Shown: positions 45,447 through 54,148 of the stretch, one piece after another
Layout of the letters: every line of letters starts with the position of its first letter
Position numbering within the stretch: the stretch's first letter is position 1
Assembly: GCA_040755755.1 (NCBI GenBank)
Contig: JBFLZW010000030.1
Coordinates: 62,001 to 126,000, forward strand
DNA length: 64,000 nt
From: a bacterium
Lineage (GTDB): Bacteria > SZUA-182 > DTGQ01
Direction: 5' to 3'
The notes under the pieces: model-generated
Told to the model about the DNA's origin: nothing
What the model saw: only the letters and a program-made list of their open reading frames with translations
Databases searched by the model: none
Translations under genes and position numbers: made by a program

Positions 45447-48362
45447 ATGCAGCATATGGACAGGGAAGAAGAAATGTCATCCGAAGGGCCGCACGAGATC
45501 CGGTCCGGCAATATTGAAGAAATCCTGCGTGAGCGGGACCGCCTTGAGCAGATGCTCCGGGAGAGATTCGAGAAAGAGGTAGTCATCCTCTTTACCGATA
45601 TCTGCGGCTACACCGGGTATATCGACGCTCACGGCGATGTAAGCGGTCTGGCCCTGATTCAGCGGCATAACCAGATTGTCCTGCCTCTCATTGAACAGTA
45701 TCGGGGGATGGTTGTCAAAACCATTGGCGATGCGGTCATGATTTCCTTCTCAACTCCCCTGGATGCGGTCAAAGCTGCGGTGGACATCCAGAAAAAGCTG
45801 CACGAGTACAATACCACGGTTGAGGATGATGGCCGGATCCGGGTCAAGATCGGGATCAATATCGGCCAGGCACTGGTGGATGAGGCGGATATTCATGGCG
45901 ATGTGGTCAATGTCGCCTCGCGTATTCAGGCCCAGGCCGGGCCGGACCAGATACTCATCTCCAGCCGGGTCTACGAACAGGTGCGGGGAATCGAGGATAT
46001 CCTGTGCCGGTCGCACGGAACCGTGAAGGTCAAGGGCAAGACCGAGCCCCTGGAGCTGTACCGCGTAGTCTGGCGGGATGAAGACATCATTCTGGGCGAT
46101 AAGCCAAAGGTCAGGTCTTTGAGCGGAGCATCACCTTCCCGGCAGCCAGCCAGGAAACCTGTCAGGATCATCCAGCTTGAGGTTACCCGTCAGGATGGCC
46201 GTCTCAAGATCAGCATCGACGAGCGCCTTGCAGGCGAAGAAAGCACGGTACGCAACTACGAGGAAGTCCCGGTATCCCTGGACTGGATTAAAACCCGGTG
46301 CCACGAGATGGTCGAAACCCTGAACGAGGTCAACCGCCAGGGCCGGTTCAGCCGCGAGGTCCTGCTCAAGCTGCGGGCAACGGGCCGGGTCTTTTATAAT
46401 GAGCTTCTGACCCCTCTGGTCAAAACCAAACTCCGGGAGACCAGGGCCGAATACCTGAGTCTGAATATCGACGATCAACTGGTTCAGGTTCCCTGGGAGC
46501 TGCTCTACGACGGTCAGGAATTCCTCTGCCAGCGGTTCAATATGGGCCGTCTGGTGAAAACCCGCCAATCGGTGCAGGGGATCAAAGGCCGTTCCCCGCT
46601 GAACCCCTGCGGGGACAGGGTTCTGTCCAGGCCCCTGCGGATGCTGATTATCGCCGATCCTACCGGCGATCTCAAGGATGCCTACCGGGAGGGGATACAG
46701 ATCCAGGAGCATATGGCTCAATACGGGAATTTCATTAATGTGGCCCTGCGCTCCCAGGGTATCACCCCTCCCTTTATCAGGGAAAAGATGAAATACTTTG
46801 ACCTGATCCACTTTGCAGGCCATGCGGACTACGACCAGGAGAACCCCGAGCGGGGCGGCTGGCGTCTGACCAGCGGCAATCTGACCGCTCAGGATGTCAT
46901 GCAGATGGCAGGATCATCCGCCATGCCCAGCCTCATTTTCTCGAATTCCTGCCAATCGGCCCGCACCGAAGGATGGGTCCTGAAGGAGCACTTTCAGGAT
47001 GAAATTTTCGGCCTGGCCCACGCCTTTCTGCTGAGCGGAGTAAAGCACTATGTGGGCACCTTCTGGGAGATACTTGATGAGCCGAGCAGCCGCTTTGCCC
47101 TGGAGTTCTACAAGTGCCTTTTATCCGGCCTGACTACGGGTGAGGCCATGCGGGAAGCCAGACTGTCGCTGATCAGAAAATATGGCGAAGAAACGGCTGT
47201 CTGGGCAAGCTATCTGCTGTATGGCGATCCCACAACCAATTACCTTGATCTGATAAAGTCGGCTGAGGGAGATGATGAGTCAGAATCGGCAGGCAGCACC
47301 TCTGCCTTCCGGGAAGGAATCGAAACCGGGGAGCCGGGCAGACAGAGCCCCGGGAAAGCTGCCCTGGCTGCGACCGGCCTGAGGCAGCAGTGGCTGCTGG
47401 CGGCCGGAGGCGGCCTTCTTCTCCTTGCAATTCTCTTCCTGTTCACGACCAGACTTTGGCAGCCTTCACAGCCATCATTTCAGACCTTGCCCTTTCCTGC
47501 GGCAGCTCCGGGGGTCTTGCTCTCCCAGACGCCGGGCGGAGCGACAGCGGATTCCGACTTCCAGAAAAGCGTCCAGATCATCAGCCTCCTCTCCTCCTAT
47601 CAGGATCGGTTGAACAGCCGGTTTAAGGAGCGGGGGTTCTTCATCAGGGAAAAGACACCGGATACCTGGACCTCGGTTCCCTTGTCCGTGGGTATGATCC
47701 TGCCCGACTGGGAGAAGGTCGATCCTGCTGCAGCCAGGGCTGCCAAGCCCCATTTTGACCTGCTTTTTAAAAGAATGGTTGAAACCTTCACTCAGACGCA
47801 TGCCCTTGGCCTGTCCATTCTGGAAAGAGAGCGATTGACAGCCATTCTCCAGGAGCTTCAGATCGGAATCGCGAACCTTTCTCCCGATGCCCTCGAAAGT
47901 GCCCGCAGCATTCTCGCGGCCCAGGTAATTCTTTTTCCCGAACCGGTCTTTTACCAGTTCGATCAGGGCGATGATCCGCAGATCAGCCTTCGTCTGGTGG
48001 AAACCAAAAGCACCAAGATCATGGCCGCCTTCTCCGGGTCTTTCACCCCGGAAGCGGAGTCCATCAACAGGACAGCCTCGGACCTGGTCACCAGGATCGT
48101 AAAAACCCTCCAGGAAGAATACCCCTTGCAGGGCCGGATTGTGTCGCTCAAGGGTCATATGGCGGAAATCAACCTCGGATCCTGTATCGGGGTCTCGAAG
48201 AACCAGTCTTTTACCGTGCTGAACCAGGGGAATGATGATCCCCCGAAGGGGAATATCCGCATCCTGTCCGTTGCCGAACATACAGCCCTGGCCGAAGTTC
48301 TGGAACGGCATAAGGAATTTGTGCCCGGCGACCGGATAGTCAGCAAGGGCAGTGGTCAGTGA
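45447..48362 (+). CDS. Class III nucleotide cyclase-CHAT-transmembrane-CsgG/FlgT-like fusion
   Basis: The 971-residue protein begins with a class III cyclase domain (metal Asp D51 in LFTDICGYT and D95 in KTIGDAVMISF, then HGDVVNVASRIQA). A CHAT caspase-like domain follows, with EYLSLNIDDQLVQVPWELLY, catalytic His459 in HFAGHA and Cys502 in SNSCQS, and YLLYGDPT. A Gly/Pro/Ser linker leads to one transmembrane helix (about 648-672, WLLAAGGGLLLLAILFLF). The C-terminal 290 residues include a CsgG-like ILERERLTAILQELQIG stretch and an end module (GRIVSLKGHMAEINLGS) shared with the next two genes. Cyclase and CHAT should be cytoplasmic and the tail periplasmic. It probably couples an envelope signal to cAMP (or another nucleotide) and proteolysis. 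Confidence 0.85.
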   Translation: MQHMDREEEMSSEGPHEIRSGNIEEILRERDRLEQMLRERFEKEVVILFTDICGYTGYIDAHGDVSGLALIQRHNQIVLPLIEQYRGMVVKTIGDAVMISFSTPLDAVKAAVDIQKKLHEYNTTVEDDGRIRVKIGINIGQALVDEADIHGDVVNVASRIQAQAGPDQILISSRVYEQVRGIEDILCRSHGTVKVKGKTEPLELYRVVWRDEDIILGDKPKVRSLSGASPSRQPARKPVRIIQLEVTRQDGRLKISIDERLAGEESTVRNYEEVPVSLDWIKTRCHEMVETLNEVNRQGRFSREVLLKLRATGRVFYNELLTPLVKTKLRETRAEYLSLNIDDQLVQVPWELLYDGQEFLCQRFNMGRLVKTRQSVQGIKGRSPLNPCGDRVLSRPLRMLIIADPTGDLKDAYREGIQIQEHMAQYGNFINVALRSQGITPPFIREKMKYFDLIHFAGHADYDQENPERGGWRLTSGNLTAQDVMQMAGSSAMPSLIFSNSCQSARTEGWVLKEHFQDEIFGLAHAFLLSGVKHYVGTFWEILDEPSSRFALEFYKCLLSGLTTGEAMREARLSLIRKYGEETAVWASYLLYGDPTTNYLDLIKSAEGDDESESAGSTSAFREGIETGEPGRQSPGKAALAATGLRQQWLLAAGGGLLLLAILFLFTTRLWQPSQPSFQTLPFPAAAPGVLLSQTPGGATADSDFQKSVQIISLLSSYQDRLNSRFKERGFFIREKTPDTWTSVPLSVGMILPDWEKVDPAAARAAKPHFDLLFKRMVETFTQTHALGLSILERERLTAILQELQIGIANLSPDALESARSILAAQVILFPEPVFYQFDQGDDPQISLRLVETKSTKIMAAFSGSFTPEAESINRTASDLVTRIVKTLQEEYPLQGRIVSLKGHMAEINLGSCIGVSKNQSFTVLNQGNDDPPKGNIRILSVAEHTALAEVLERHKEFVPGDRIVSKGSGQ

Positions 48363-48428
48363 TCAGTGGTCAGCGGCGTACCAAGAAGCAAGGGTAAGTG
48401 ACTGGAGGCGTGAAGGGGGCAGTTTCCG

Positions 48429-50978
48429 ATGAAACAGGGTCTTGTTCAACTCACCCAATTCCATGCTCATGATTCCACAACAACAGGTATCTATCGCGCC
48501 ATATACGGTGCCCCCCTGTCATTGCTGTCTGCCTGCCTTGCGCTTTCTCTGAGCCTCCTTCTCACCTCGTGCTCAAAGGTTCAACCGAAGGTCTGCCTCA
48601 GAGATGGCCGTCAATATTGTCTGACCACGGATAAAATCCAGGTAATCACCTGGGATGCCTGCTACCGGCGCGCGATCAACTGCATGGAAGGCCAATGCTG
48701 GGAATATGCCATTGAAGAGCTGTATCAGGCCATTGCCCTTCGTTTTGGGGACCAGAGGCAGGTCAGGGCTTACGGCATGCACTTTCGTGAGGAATACTTT
48801 CCTCACCGCGAGCTTGGGATCTGCTATTTTCACCTGGGAAGGATCGAGGATGCAGTGCAGGAACTTGAGCTGTCCCTGAGCCAGACCCCGTCGGCCAGGG
48901 CTAAATATTATCTGAACCAGGGCCGGCGCGCCTATCTTTTGGACAACCATCTGGACACTGCACCGCCAGCCATTCACCTGGAGCTGGGCCTGGATCCGGA
49001 CCTGGAACCAGGGGGAATTTCCCAGGAAGGGGGATCTCTGACCAATCAAGTCCTTTTAACCAATCAGACCCCGTTTCCTATCCAGGGCACTGCGCAGGAT
49101 GATCACTATGTAGCCTCCATCTCGGTTAATCAAAAACCCGTGTTCATCGAACTGGCTGAGGGTTCAATACCATTTTCCGTGCCTGTCGATCTTACCGAAG
49201 GTGAAAACATGGTTCAGGTTGTGGTCAGAGACCTGGCTGACCGACAGGTCCAGCAGAACATCCGGATATCCCTGGACAGTCAAGGCCCGCTGGTTATCGG
49301 CTATTCCATCCGAGCGGCCTGGCCGGATCAAAACATACCGGACAGGACCAGGGGAGCATCCGGGGGAGCGTCACAGGAAACATCCGGCGGAACATCCGGG
49401 GGATCACCCCGGAGAACACCCGATGGAGCATCCGGTCAGATCATCCTGACCGCCGTGGTTTACGATCGCTCAGGAATAGCCTCCTTCAAACTGGACCAGA
49501 AAGAAGCAGCCAGGATCGGTCTTGACCAGCTCTGCCTGATTGAGCAGGCCGTGCCGCTTACCCCTGCTGTTGAGTTCCTGTCCTTCCAGGCCCAGGACCG
49601 GGCGGGGAATATTACTCAGGGCCGGATATCCCTTATCGCAGATGAGGCAGAGGGGCAGGGGCCTGAACGTCCTTCGGTCCGGCATCCTGCCGCCGTGCGC
49701 CTTGCCTGGAGCGGCGGCAGCGCCAGCAGCCTTGAGGGGGAGGGGGCCGGACTGATCCGGAGCCTTCCTCGTGCCCCGGCGGCAGGTGAAGAAAACGGCA
49801 TCTCCTTTGATATTGTCCAGCCCCCCGAAGAAAATTTTACTACTCATTATCCGGAGATATTTCTGGAAGGCAGAATCAGAACCCGAAGGGGTATCCGGAA
49901 AATCGAGCTGAACGGACAAAAGCTCTTTGAGCCTTCAGACCTTCAGGAGATAATGGAAAAAAATATGGAGAAGCTCAAGCGCAGGCTCCTTGAGCAGAAG
50001 AAAGACCCGGCGCACTACGTGCGGCTTTTGCAGGAGGCGGTTCAAAGCTCTAATCTCTATTATCTCAATCGGAGGATCCCCCTGATAAATGAAGTCACTG
50101 ACCTTGACCTGGTGGTTGAGGATGCCGGAGGCATGCGGGGAGCACGCCATTACCGCATCGAGAAGATCCCCAGGGAGGAAGTCATAAAGAGCGAGCAGCG
50201 GATGATCCTGGCACTTCTCCCCTTCGATACCGCCACAGCAGACGATGCTGCCGCGGCAGACGATACCGCAGTACCAGACATGGCCCCGCCATCAGAGATG
50301 GCCGCAGCAGCGAATGAAACAGTATCAGGCAGGGGAAATAATAACCATCTGCAAAGCTTCATCAATGCCAAATCCCTGGAAGCCTTTGTCAATCAGGGCA
50401 GATTTAACCTGGTTGAGCGCGGAAAGCTTCCCTGGGTGCTGATCGAAAAAACCATCCAATTGCATGGCCAGACAGCAGGACAATCAGGAGGACAACCGGC
50501 AGGCCAATCGGAGGGCAGAATTTACCAGAGCGATGTAGCCCAGAAGATCGGCGCGATGGCAGCAGCCGAAGGGGTCATCTGCGGCTATATCCAGCGGCGG
50601 GGGGATGGCACCGAAATCCTGGCCAGATTTGTTGAGGTCAAAACCGGCCTCATTCGCCTGTACCATGATGTCTTTACCCCCACCGAGAGCAGGGAGAGCC
50701 TGGAGACGATCACCGCGGGCCTGGCCATGAAATTCCGGGACTCCTTCCCCGTATGCTCAGGATCGGTCGTCGCCCGGCAGGGAAAGAGCATCCAGGTGGA
50801 TTTTGGCTCGGAAAAGGGAATCTTTCCAGGGATGATGTATAATATCTTTGAGAATGAGCAGGAGCTCATTGCCAGGGCCAATATCAGAGAGGTAGGGAAA
50901 GGGGCCTCCGAGGCCGAGATTACCGGAGGGGAGAGCGCGAACAGAATCAAACCGGGTTACCGGGTGAGGACAAGGTAG
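48429..50978 (+). CDS. Envelope lipoprotein with TPR, Ig-like and CsgG/FlgT-like modules
   Basis: A signal region (LSLLSACLALSLSLLLTSC) ends in a lipobox, Cys near 50; the start could be an ATG further down. TPR-like helices follow (WEYAIEELYQAIALR, FHLGRIEDAVQELELSL), then an Ig-like segment (LDSQGPLVIGYS), a Gly/Ser/Thr linker, a second Ig-like segment (YPEIFLEGRIRTRRGIRKIEL), an Ala/Asp/Thr-rich linker and a CsgG-like core (FNLVERGKLPWVLIEKTIQ). It ends in the FlgT-like module (GSVVARQGKSIQVDFGSEKG). The last 270 residues match the 52491 gene and, more weakly, the cyclase tail. It starts 66 bp after the cyclase gene. It is likely anchored to a membrane facing the periplasm. Confidence 0.8.
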   Translation: MKQGLVQLTQFHAHDSTTTGIYRAIYGAPLSLLSACLALSLSLLLTSCSKVQPKVCLRDGRQYCLTTDKIQVITWDACYRRAINCMEGQCWEYAIEELYQAIALRFGDQRQVRAYGMHFREEYFPHRELGICYFHLGRIEDAVQELELSLSQTPSARAKYYLNQGRRAYLLDNHLDTAPPAIHLELGLDPDLEPGGISQEGGSLTNQVLLTNQTPFPIQGTAQDDHYVASISVNQKPVFIELAEGSIPFSVPVDLTEGENMVQVVVRDLADRQVQQNIRISLDSQGPLVIGYSIRAAWPDQNIPDRTRGASGGASQETSGGTSGGSPRRTPDGASGQIILTAVVYDRSGIASFKLDQKEAARIGLDQLCLIEQAVPLTPAVEFLSFQAQDRAGNITQGRISLIADEAEGQGPERPSVRHPAAVRLAWSGGSASSLEGEGAGLIRSLPRAPAAGEENGISFDIVQPPEENFTTHYPEIFLEGRIRTRRGIRKIELNGQKLFEPSDLQEIMEKNMEKLKRRLLEQKKDPAHYVRLLQEAVQSSNLYYLNRRIPLINEVTDLDLVVEDAGGMRGARHYRIEKIPREEVIKSEQRMILALLPFDTATADDAAAADDTAVPDMAPPSEMAAAANETVSGRGNNNHLQSFINAKSLEAFVNQGRFNLVERGKLPWVLIEKTIQLHGQTAGQSGGQPAGQSEGRIYQSDVAQKIGAMAAAEGVICGYIQRRGDGTEILARFVEVKTGLIRLYHDVFTPTESRESLETITAGLAMKFRDSFPVCSGSVVARQGKSIQVDFGSEKGIFPGMMYNIFENEQELIARANIREVGKGASEAEITGGESANRIKPGYRVRTR

Positions 50979-51669
50979 GGGAAGATCGGGTGCTCACAAG
51001 GGTAGTTTTTTGGTTAATACATTGAATTTGCCAGCGTTAAATTCCTCCCCCTTGAGGGGCAATGCTATTTAAATTAAGGGATAGCGGAGTTCATGCCCAG
51101 AGCTCAGGAGAGCGTTTTTCTCCCTCGCCCCTGAAGGGGAGAGGGTCGGGGTGAGGGGCGTTACTGGTGGGGTAGTCCTTAACTTCAGAACTCCTGAAGT
51201 CCTGGATTTTATTTTGATACGAAAATTAAAGGTAGATTGGTTTGATTACCTGATAAATATTGGATATAAGTCATCTTGATCCATAACTTTACCGTGAGCA
51301 TGAGCCGCCCCATTTCCATGCCAAATATGGGAGTCGGACCGGAGTTTTCACGGTGGCGGAATTGAAACTCATTGCATGCAGGGTAGTATGGAGCATTACT
51401 GATGATAGGCTGCAACAAGCTGCTGATAAGATTGTAGATTGGATATATCAACGATCAAAAGCATTTGTTCAATTTGGATTTGAACTGTGCACACACTATT
51501 TTACTAAGGAGAAGATCACCTTCGATTTATTGTGAAGGGAAGGACATTTCTGCAATGGTTATACTCCTTCGAGAACTGGTAATCATCATGGCCAAAACAT
51601 GCTTACCAGAACTCAATGTAAGGTGGGACTTTTACCCGACCACCATAAAAATGAAGGAACAGGGGACTC
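50979..51669. other. Intergenic region with palindromic repeats
   Basis: Two G/C-rich palindromes of the dispersed families lie here: TCCTCCCCCTTGAGGGGCAA near 51046 and a CCCTCGCCCCTGAAGGGGAG element near 51121-51160. The rest (about 51170-51669) has no credible frame; small open frames there lack start signals. Confidence 0.5.
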
Positions 51670-52224
51670 ATGTCTCAATATAGACGTGCCTATATGCCGG
51701 GGGGAACTCGCTTCTTCCCGGTTGTGACCTTCAACCGGCGTCAGTTTTTGACAACCGAGCTGGCACGGCGATGCTTGCGTTCGGCATGGGAGCACGTGCA
51801 AAGATATCACCCGTTTCGGGCGGAAGCGGTTTGCCTTTTGCCTGATCACCTGCATTGTCTTTGGACTCTTCCCCCAGGTGATATGGATTTCTCAAGGCGG
51901 TGGAGGATAATGAAAGGTGTATTTTCCAAGCAGTATCTTGCTGCTGGTGGCTTCGAGGCAAAGCGGAACAATTCACGGGAACGTAAGGGAGAAGTTGCAT
52001 TATGGCAAAGGCGCTTCTGGGAGCATTTGATTCTGGATGAAGAGGATTTTCAGAGGCACTTTGACTATATCCACTTCAATCCTGTAAAACACGGCCATGT
52101 TGATGAACCAGCAAAATGGCCTTGGTCAACATTCTGCAAGCATGTGCGATTAGGGCATTATGATCCAGGATGGGGTGCCCAGGAGCCGAATTCAATCAAG
52201 GGATTAGCATGCTGGGGGGAGTAA
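51670..52224 (+). CDS. REP-associated tyrosine transposase (RAYT, Y1 family)
   Basis: The 184-residue protein has the family opening YRRAYMPGGTRFFPVVTFNRR, the HUH metal motif in LLPDHLHCLW, a YLAAGG region and the C-terminal IHFNPVKHG block with WPWSTF. RAYTs are single-copy IS200/IS605-related enzymes that mobilise nearby REP palindromes. An inverted pair of such palindromes lies directly downstream (52254-52420). The gene interrupts the run between the two CsgG/FlgT-like genes, so it is probably a later arrival. The catalytic Tyr is likely the one in the FDYIHFNPVK segment. Confidence 0.92.
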   Translation: MSQYRRAYMPGGTRFFPVVTFNRRQFLTTELARRCLRSAWEHVQRYHPFRAEAVCLLPDHLHCLWTLPPGDMDFSRRWRIMKGVFSKQYLAAGGFEAKRNNSRERKGEVALWQRRFWEHLILDEEDFQRHFDYIHFNPVKHGHVDEPAKWPWSTFCKHVRLGHYDPGWGAQEPNSIKGLACWGE

Positions 52225-52253
52225 AAACTTTGCAGGTAGCACCTAATGGGTTG

Positions 52254-52420
52254 CCGGTGGGGCACAAGCCCCACCCTACGGTACCGGATACTTCAGCGTA
52301 CAGTTGACTGCCCAATCATACAATGTGCGGCCAAGTTAAAAAAAACCGACTTGGGACGAACTGTACTGCAAATCGGCGGCAGCCCCTTTAAAATGTAGGG
52401 TGGGGGCTTTTCGCCCCACC
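52254..52420. repeat. Inverted REP pair (REPIN-like) next to the RAYT gene
   Basis: A GGTGGGGC/GCCCCACC hairpin at 52257-52276 is mirrored by GTAGGGTGGGG...CCCCACC at 52395-52420. Inside lie nested inverted pairs: GTACAGTT/AACTGTAC (52298-52305, 52359-52366) and CCAAGT/ACTTGG (52331-52336, 52349-52354). The whole is one long imperfect palindrome, as expected for a RAYT substrate. Confidence 0.85.
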
Positions 52421-52490
52421 AAACACCGCACGCGATCTCATTGTCAAGCCTAACCGGCGGGAGATATATCGCGCTGTAAGTTAACTGCAT

Positions 52491-54113
52491 ATGAAGAATG
52501 ATGAGAATACTGAGAAAAAGGAAAAAATACATCCCTTGCTGCCTGCTCCCGCAGGCAGCAAGGTCAGTGATTCAACAAAGACAGATGAGGCGCTAAAAGC
52601 TGATAAGGTCAAGAATCGAAAGAGCAAACTGCCCCTCCCTGCCAAGGGTGCCAGCATCCTCCTCTGCTTTATCTCCCCTGCCCTGCTCTTTCTTAGCTGC
52701 CTTGCGGCTGGAATCTTGAGTTTCAGCTATGGGCAAAACCAGGCGTTGCACCACCCTGCCCTATCGATTGCCCTATCCCTTTCGGCTTCCGAGGCAACTC
52801 CTCCAAGGCACCTTTCGCCCCCCCGAAAGGCCAATGTCACTAACTTAAGGATTATCCACGACCAACGCCCCTCACCTGCCACAGAGACTCTCTGCCAGCC
52901 CTCTCCCCAAAGGGGCGAGGGGGAAAAGCGCTGCCCCAAGTTAATACCATTGCCCCAAAAGGCCCCATCTCGGCCTGTCCCCCCTGCCCCCACATCTCCA
53001 CCGCAAAGCGAGGATATTGCCATCACGATCAGTTACCCTCAGAAATCCAAGCTGACCACTCCATACCGGCAGATTTTCCTGGAAGGAAAAATTCAGGCCA
53101 GGCACGGCCTGCGGCGGATAGAATTCAATGGCCGGGAGCTTTTCAACAAGGCCGTGCTTGATAAGCTCATTCAGCAATCCTGGACGACAAAGCTTGACCA
53201 GGGGGGCGATAAAGCTTCTGCCAGGCCAACTCAAACCTCATCGAAGCTGCAAAAGACCTTAGCGGGCAGCCTGGAAAATTATAACCTGTACTGCCTGAAC
53301 CAGGTCTGCTCCCTGAAGGAAGGCGATAACAAGCTCTATCTCGTGGTGGAGGACAATGCAGGTCATAAGGCCACCAGACGGTTCGATATCTGCGCTGCTC
53401 CTCTTGTGCCAACTCCTCACCGGATGATCCTGGCGCTTCTTCCACCATCCCCAAAATCAGGCGCGGGCAAGGATGACGATCTCGATGATTACATCCATCA
53501 CCGGCTCGGTGAGGCTATCACCCGCCAGGCACGGTTTCATCTGGTCGAGCGGAGCAAGCTCCCCTGGCTGCTGATTGAAAAGGCCATCCAGACATCCTCT
53601 GGCGGCCATCAATCCGTCAGCGACCACCAAAGAGAAATTTTCCGGCAGGAAATTACCCGACAGATCGGCCAGCTTACGCCAGCCGAAGGGATACTGTTCA
53701 TCGAAGTACACAAAAGCGGAGACGGCCTCGAGATTCAAGGCCGTCTGGTGAATCTGGAGAGCACCACCCTGGCCTTTCACCGGGTGTTCACCCCGATTCA
53801 GGAGCCGCAGGGCGATCAGGATTTCGGGGAGCTGGATACTATCATCTCCGGTTTAGCCATGAAATTCCGCGATTCCTTCCCCCTTTTGACCGGAACCATA
53901 CTGGCCAGGGAAGGATCGATCATCGAGGTGGACCTTGGTTCAGAAAAAGGGGTGTTCTGCGGAATATGCTATAATATATTTACAGCAGACAGACAGGAGC
54001 TGCTCTGCCGGGCAATTGTCCAGGAGGTGGCCAGGGATGTATCCAGGGCCAGGGTTATTGAAGCAGATATGAGCCGGAAGATCAGGGCAGGCTGCCGGGT
54101 GAGCACCCGATGA
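52491..54113 (+). CDS. Exported protein with Ig-like and CsgG/FlgT-like modules
   Basis: The N-terminal 50 residues are charged; a hydrophobic stretch (ILLCFISPALLFLSCLAAGILSF, about 57-80) is either a signal/lipobox (FLSC) or an anchor. A Pro-rich linker follows that includes an in-frame palindromic repeat (PSPQRGEGEKR). An Ig-like segment (YRQIFLEGKIQARHGLRRIEFNG), a CsgG-like core (FHLVERSKLPWLLIEKAIQ) and the end module (GTILAREGSIIEVDLGSEKG) match the gene at 48429-50978 in order. The TPR half of that protein is missing here, so this is a shortened paralogue. It lies 35 bp before the giant gene. Confidence 0.75.
   Translation: MKNDENTEKKEKIHPLLPAPAGSKVSDSTKTDEALKADKVKNRKSKLPLPAKGASILLCFISPALLFLSCLAAGILSFSYGQNQALHHPALSIALSLSASEATPPRHLSPPRKANVTNLRIIHDQRPSPATETLCQPSPQRGEGEKRCPKLIPLPQKAPSRPVPPAPTSPPQSEDIAITISYPQKSKLTTPYRQIFLEGKIQARHGLRRIEFNGRELFNKAVLDKLIQQSWTTKLDQGGDKASARPTQTSSKLQKTLAGSLENYNLYCLNQVCSLKEGDNKLYLVVEDNAGHKATRRFDICAAPLVPTPHRMILALLPPSPKSGAGKDDDLDDYIHHRLGEAITRQARFHLVERSKLPWLLIEKAIQTSSGGHQSVSDHQREIFRQEITRQIGQLTPAEGILFIEVHKSGDGLEIQGRLVNLESTTLAFHRVFTPIQEPQGDQDFGELDTIISGLAMKFRDSFPLLTGTILAREGSIIEVDLGSEKGVFCGICYNIFTADRQELLCRAIVQEVARDVSRARVIEADMSRKIRAGCRVSTR
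52863..52930. repeat. G/C-rich palindromic repeat translated in frame
   Basis: CCCTCTCCCCAAAGGGGCGA with flanks resembles, in reverse complement, the intergenic element at 51112-51162. Here it encodes the segment SPQRGEGEKR in the Pro-rich linker without breaking the frame. Confidence 0.6.
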
Positions 54114-54148
54114 AATAAAAGATGTACAGGGATAGAAAGCAGTAAAAG

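Noticed and set aside
48351-48400. CAGTGGTCAGTGATCAGTGG tract after the cyclase gene as an attachment site
   Set aside because: It is a short simple repeat with no second copy, integrase or flanking boundary.
51209-51451. 80-codon minus-strand ORF in the repeat-rich gap
   Set aside because: No ribosome site, no recognisable domain, and an overlapping frame on the other strand is equally open; coding is not supported.
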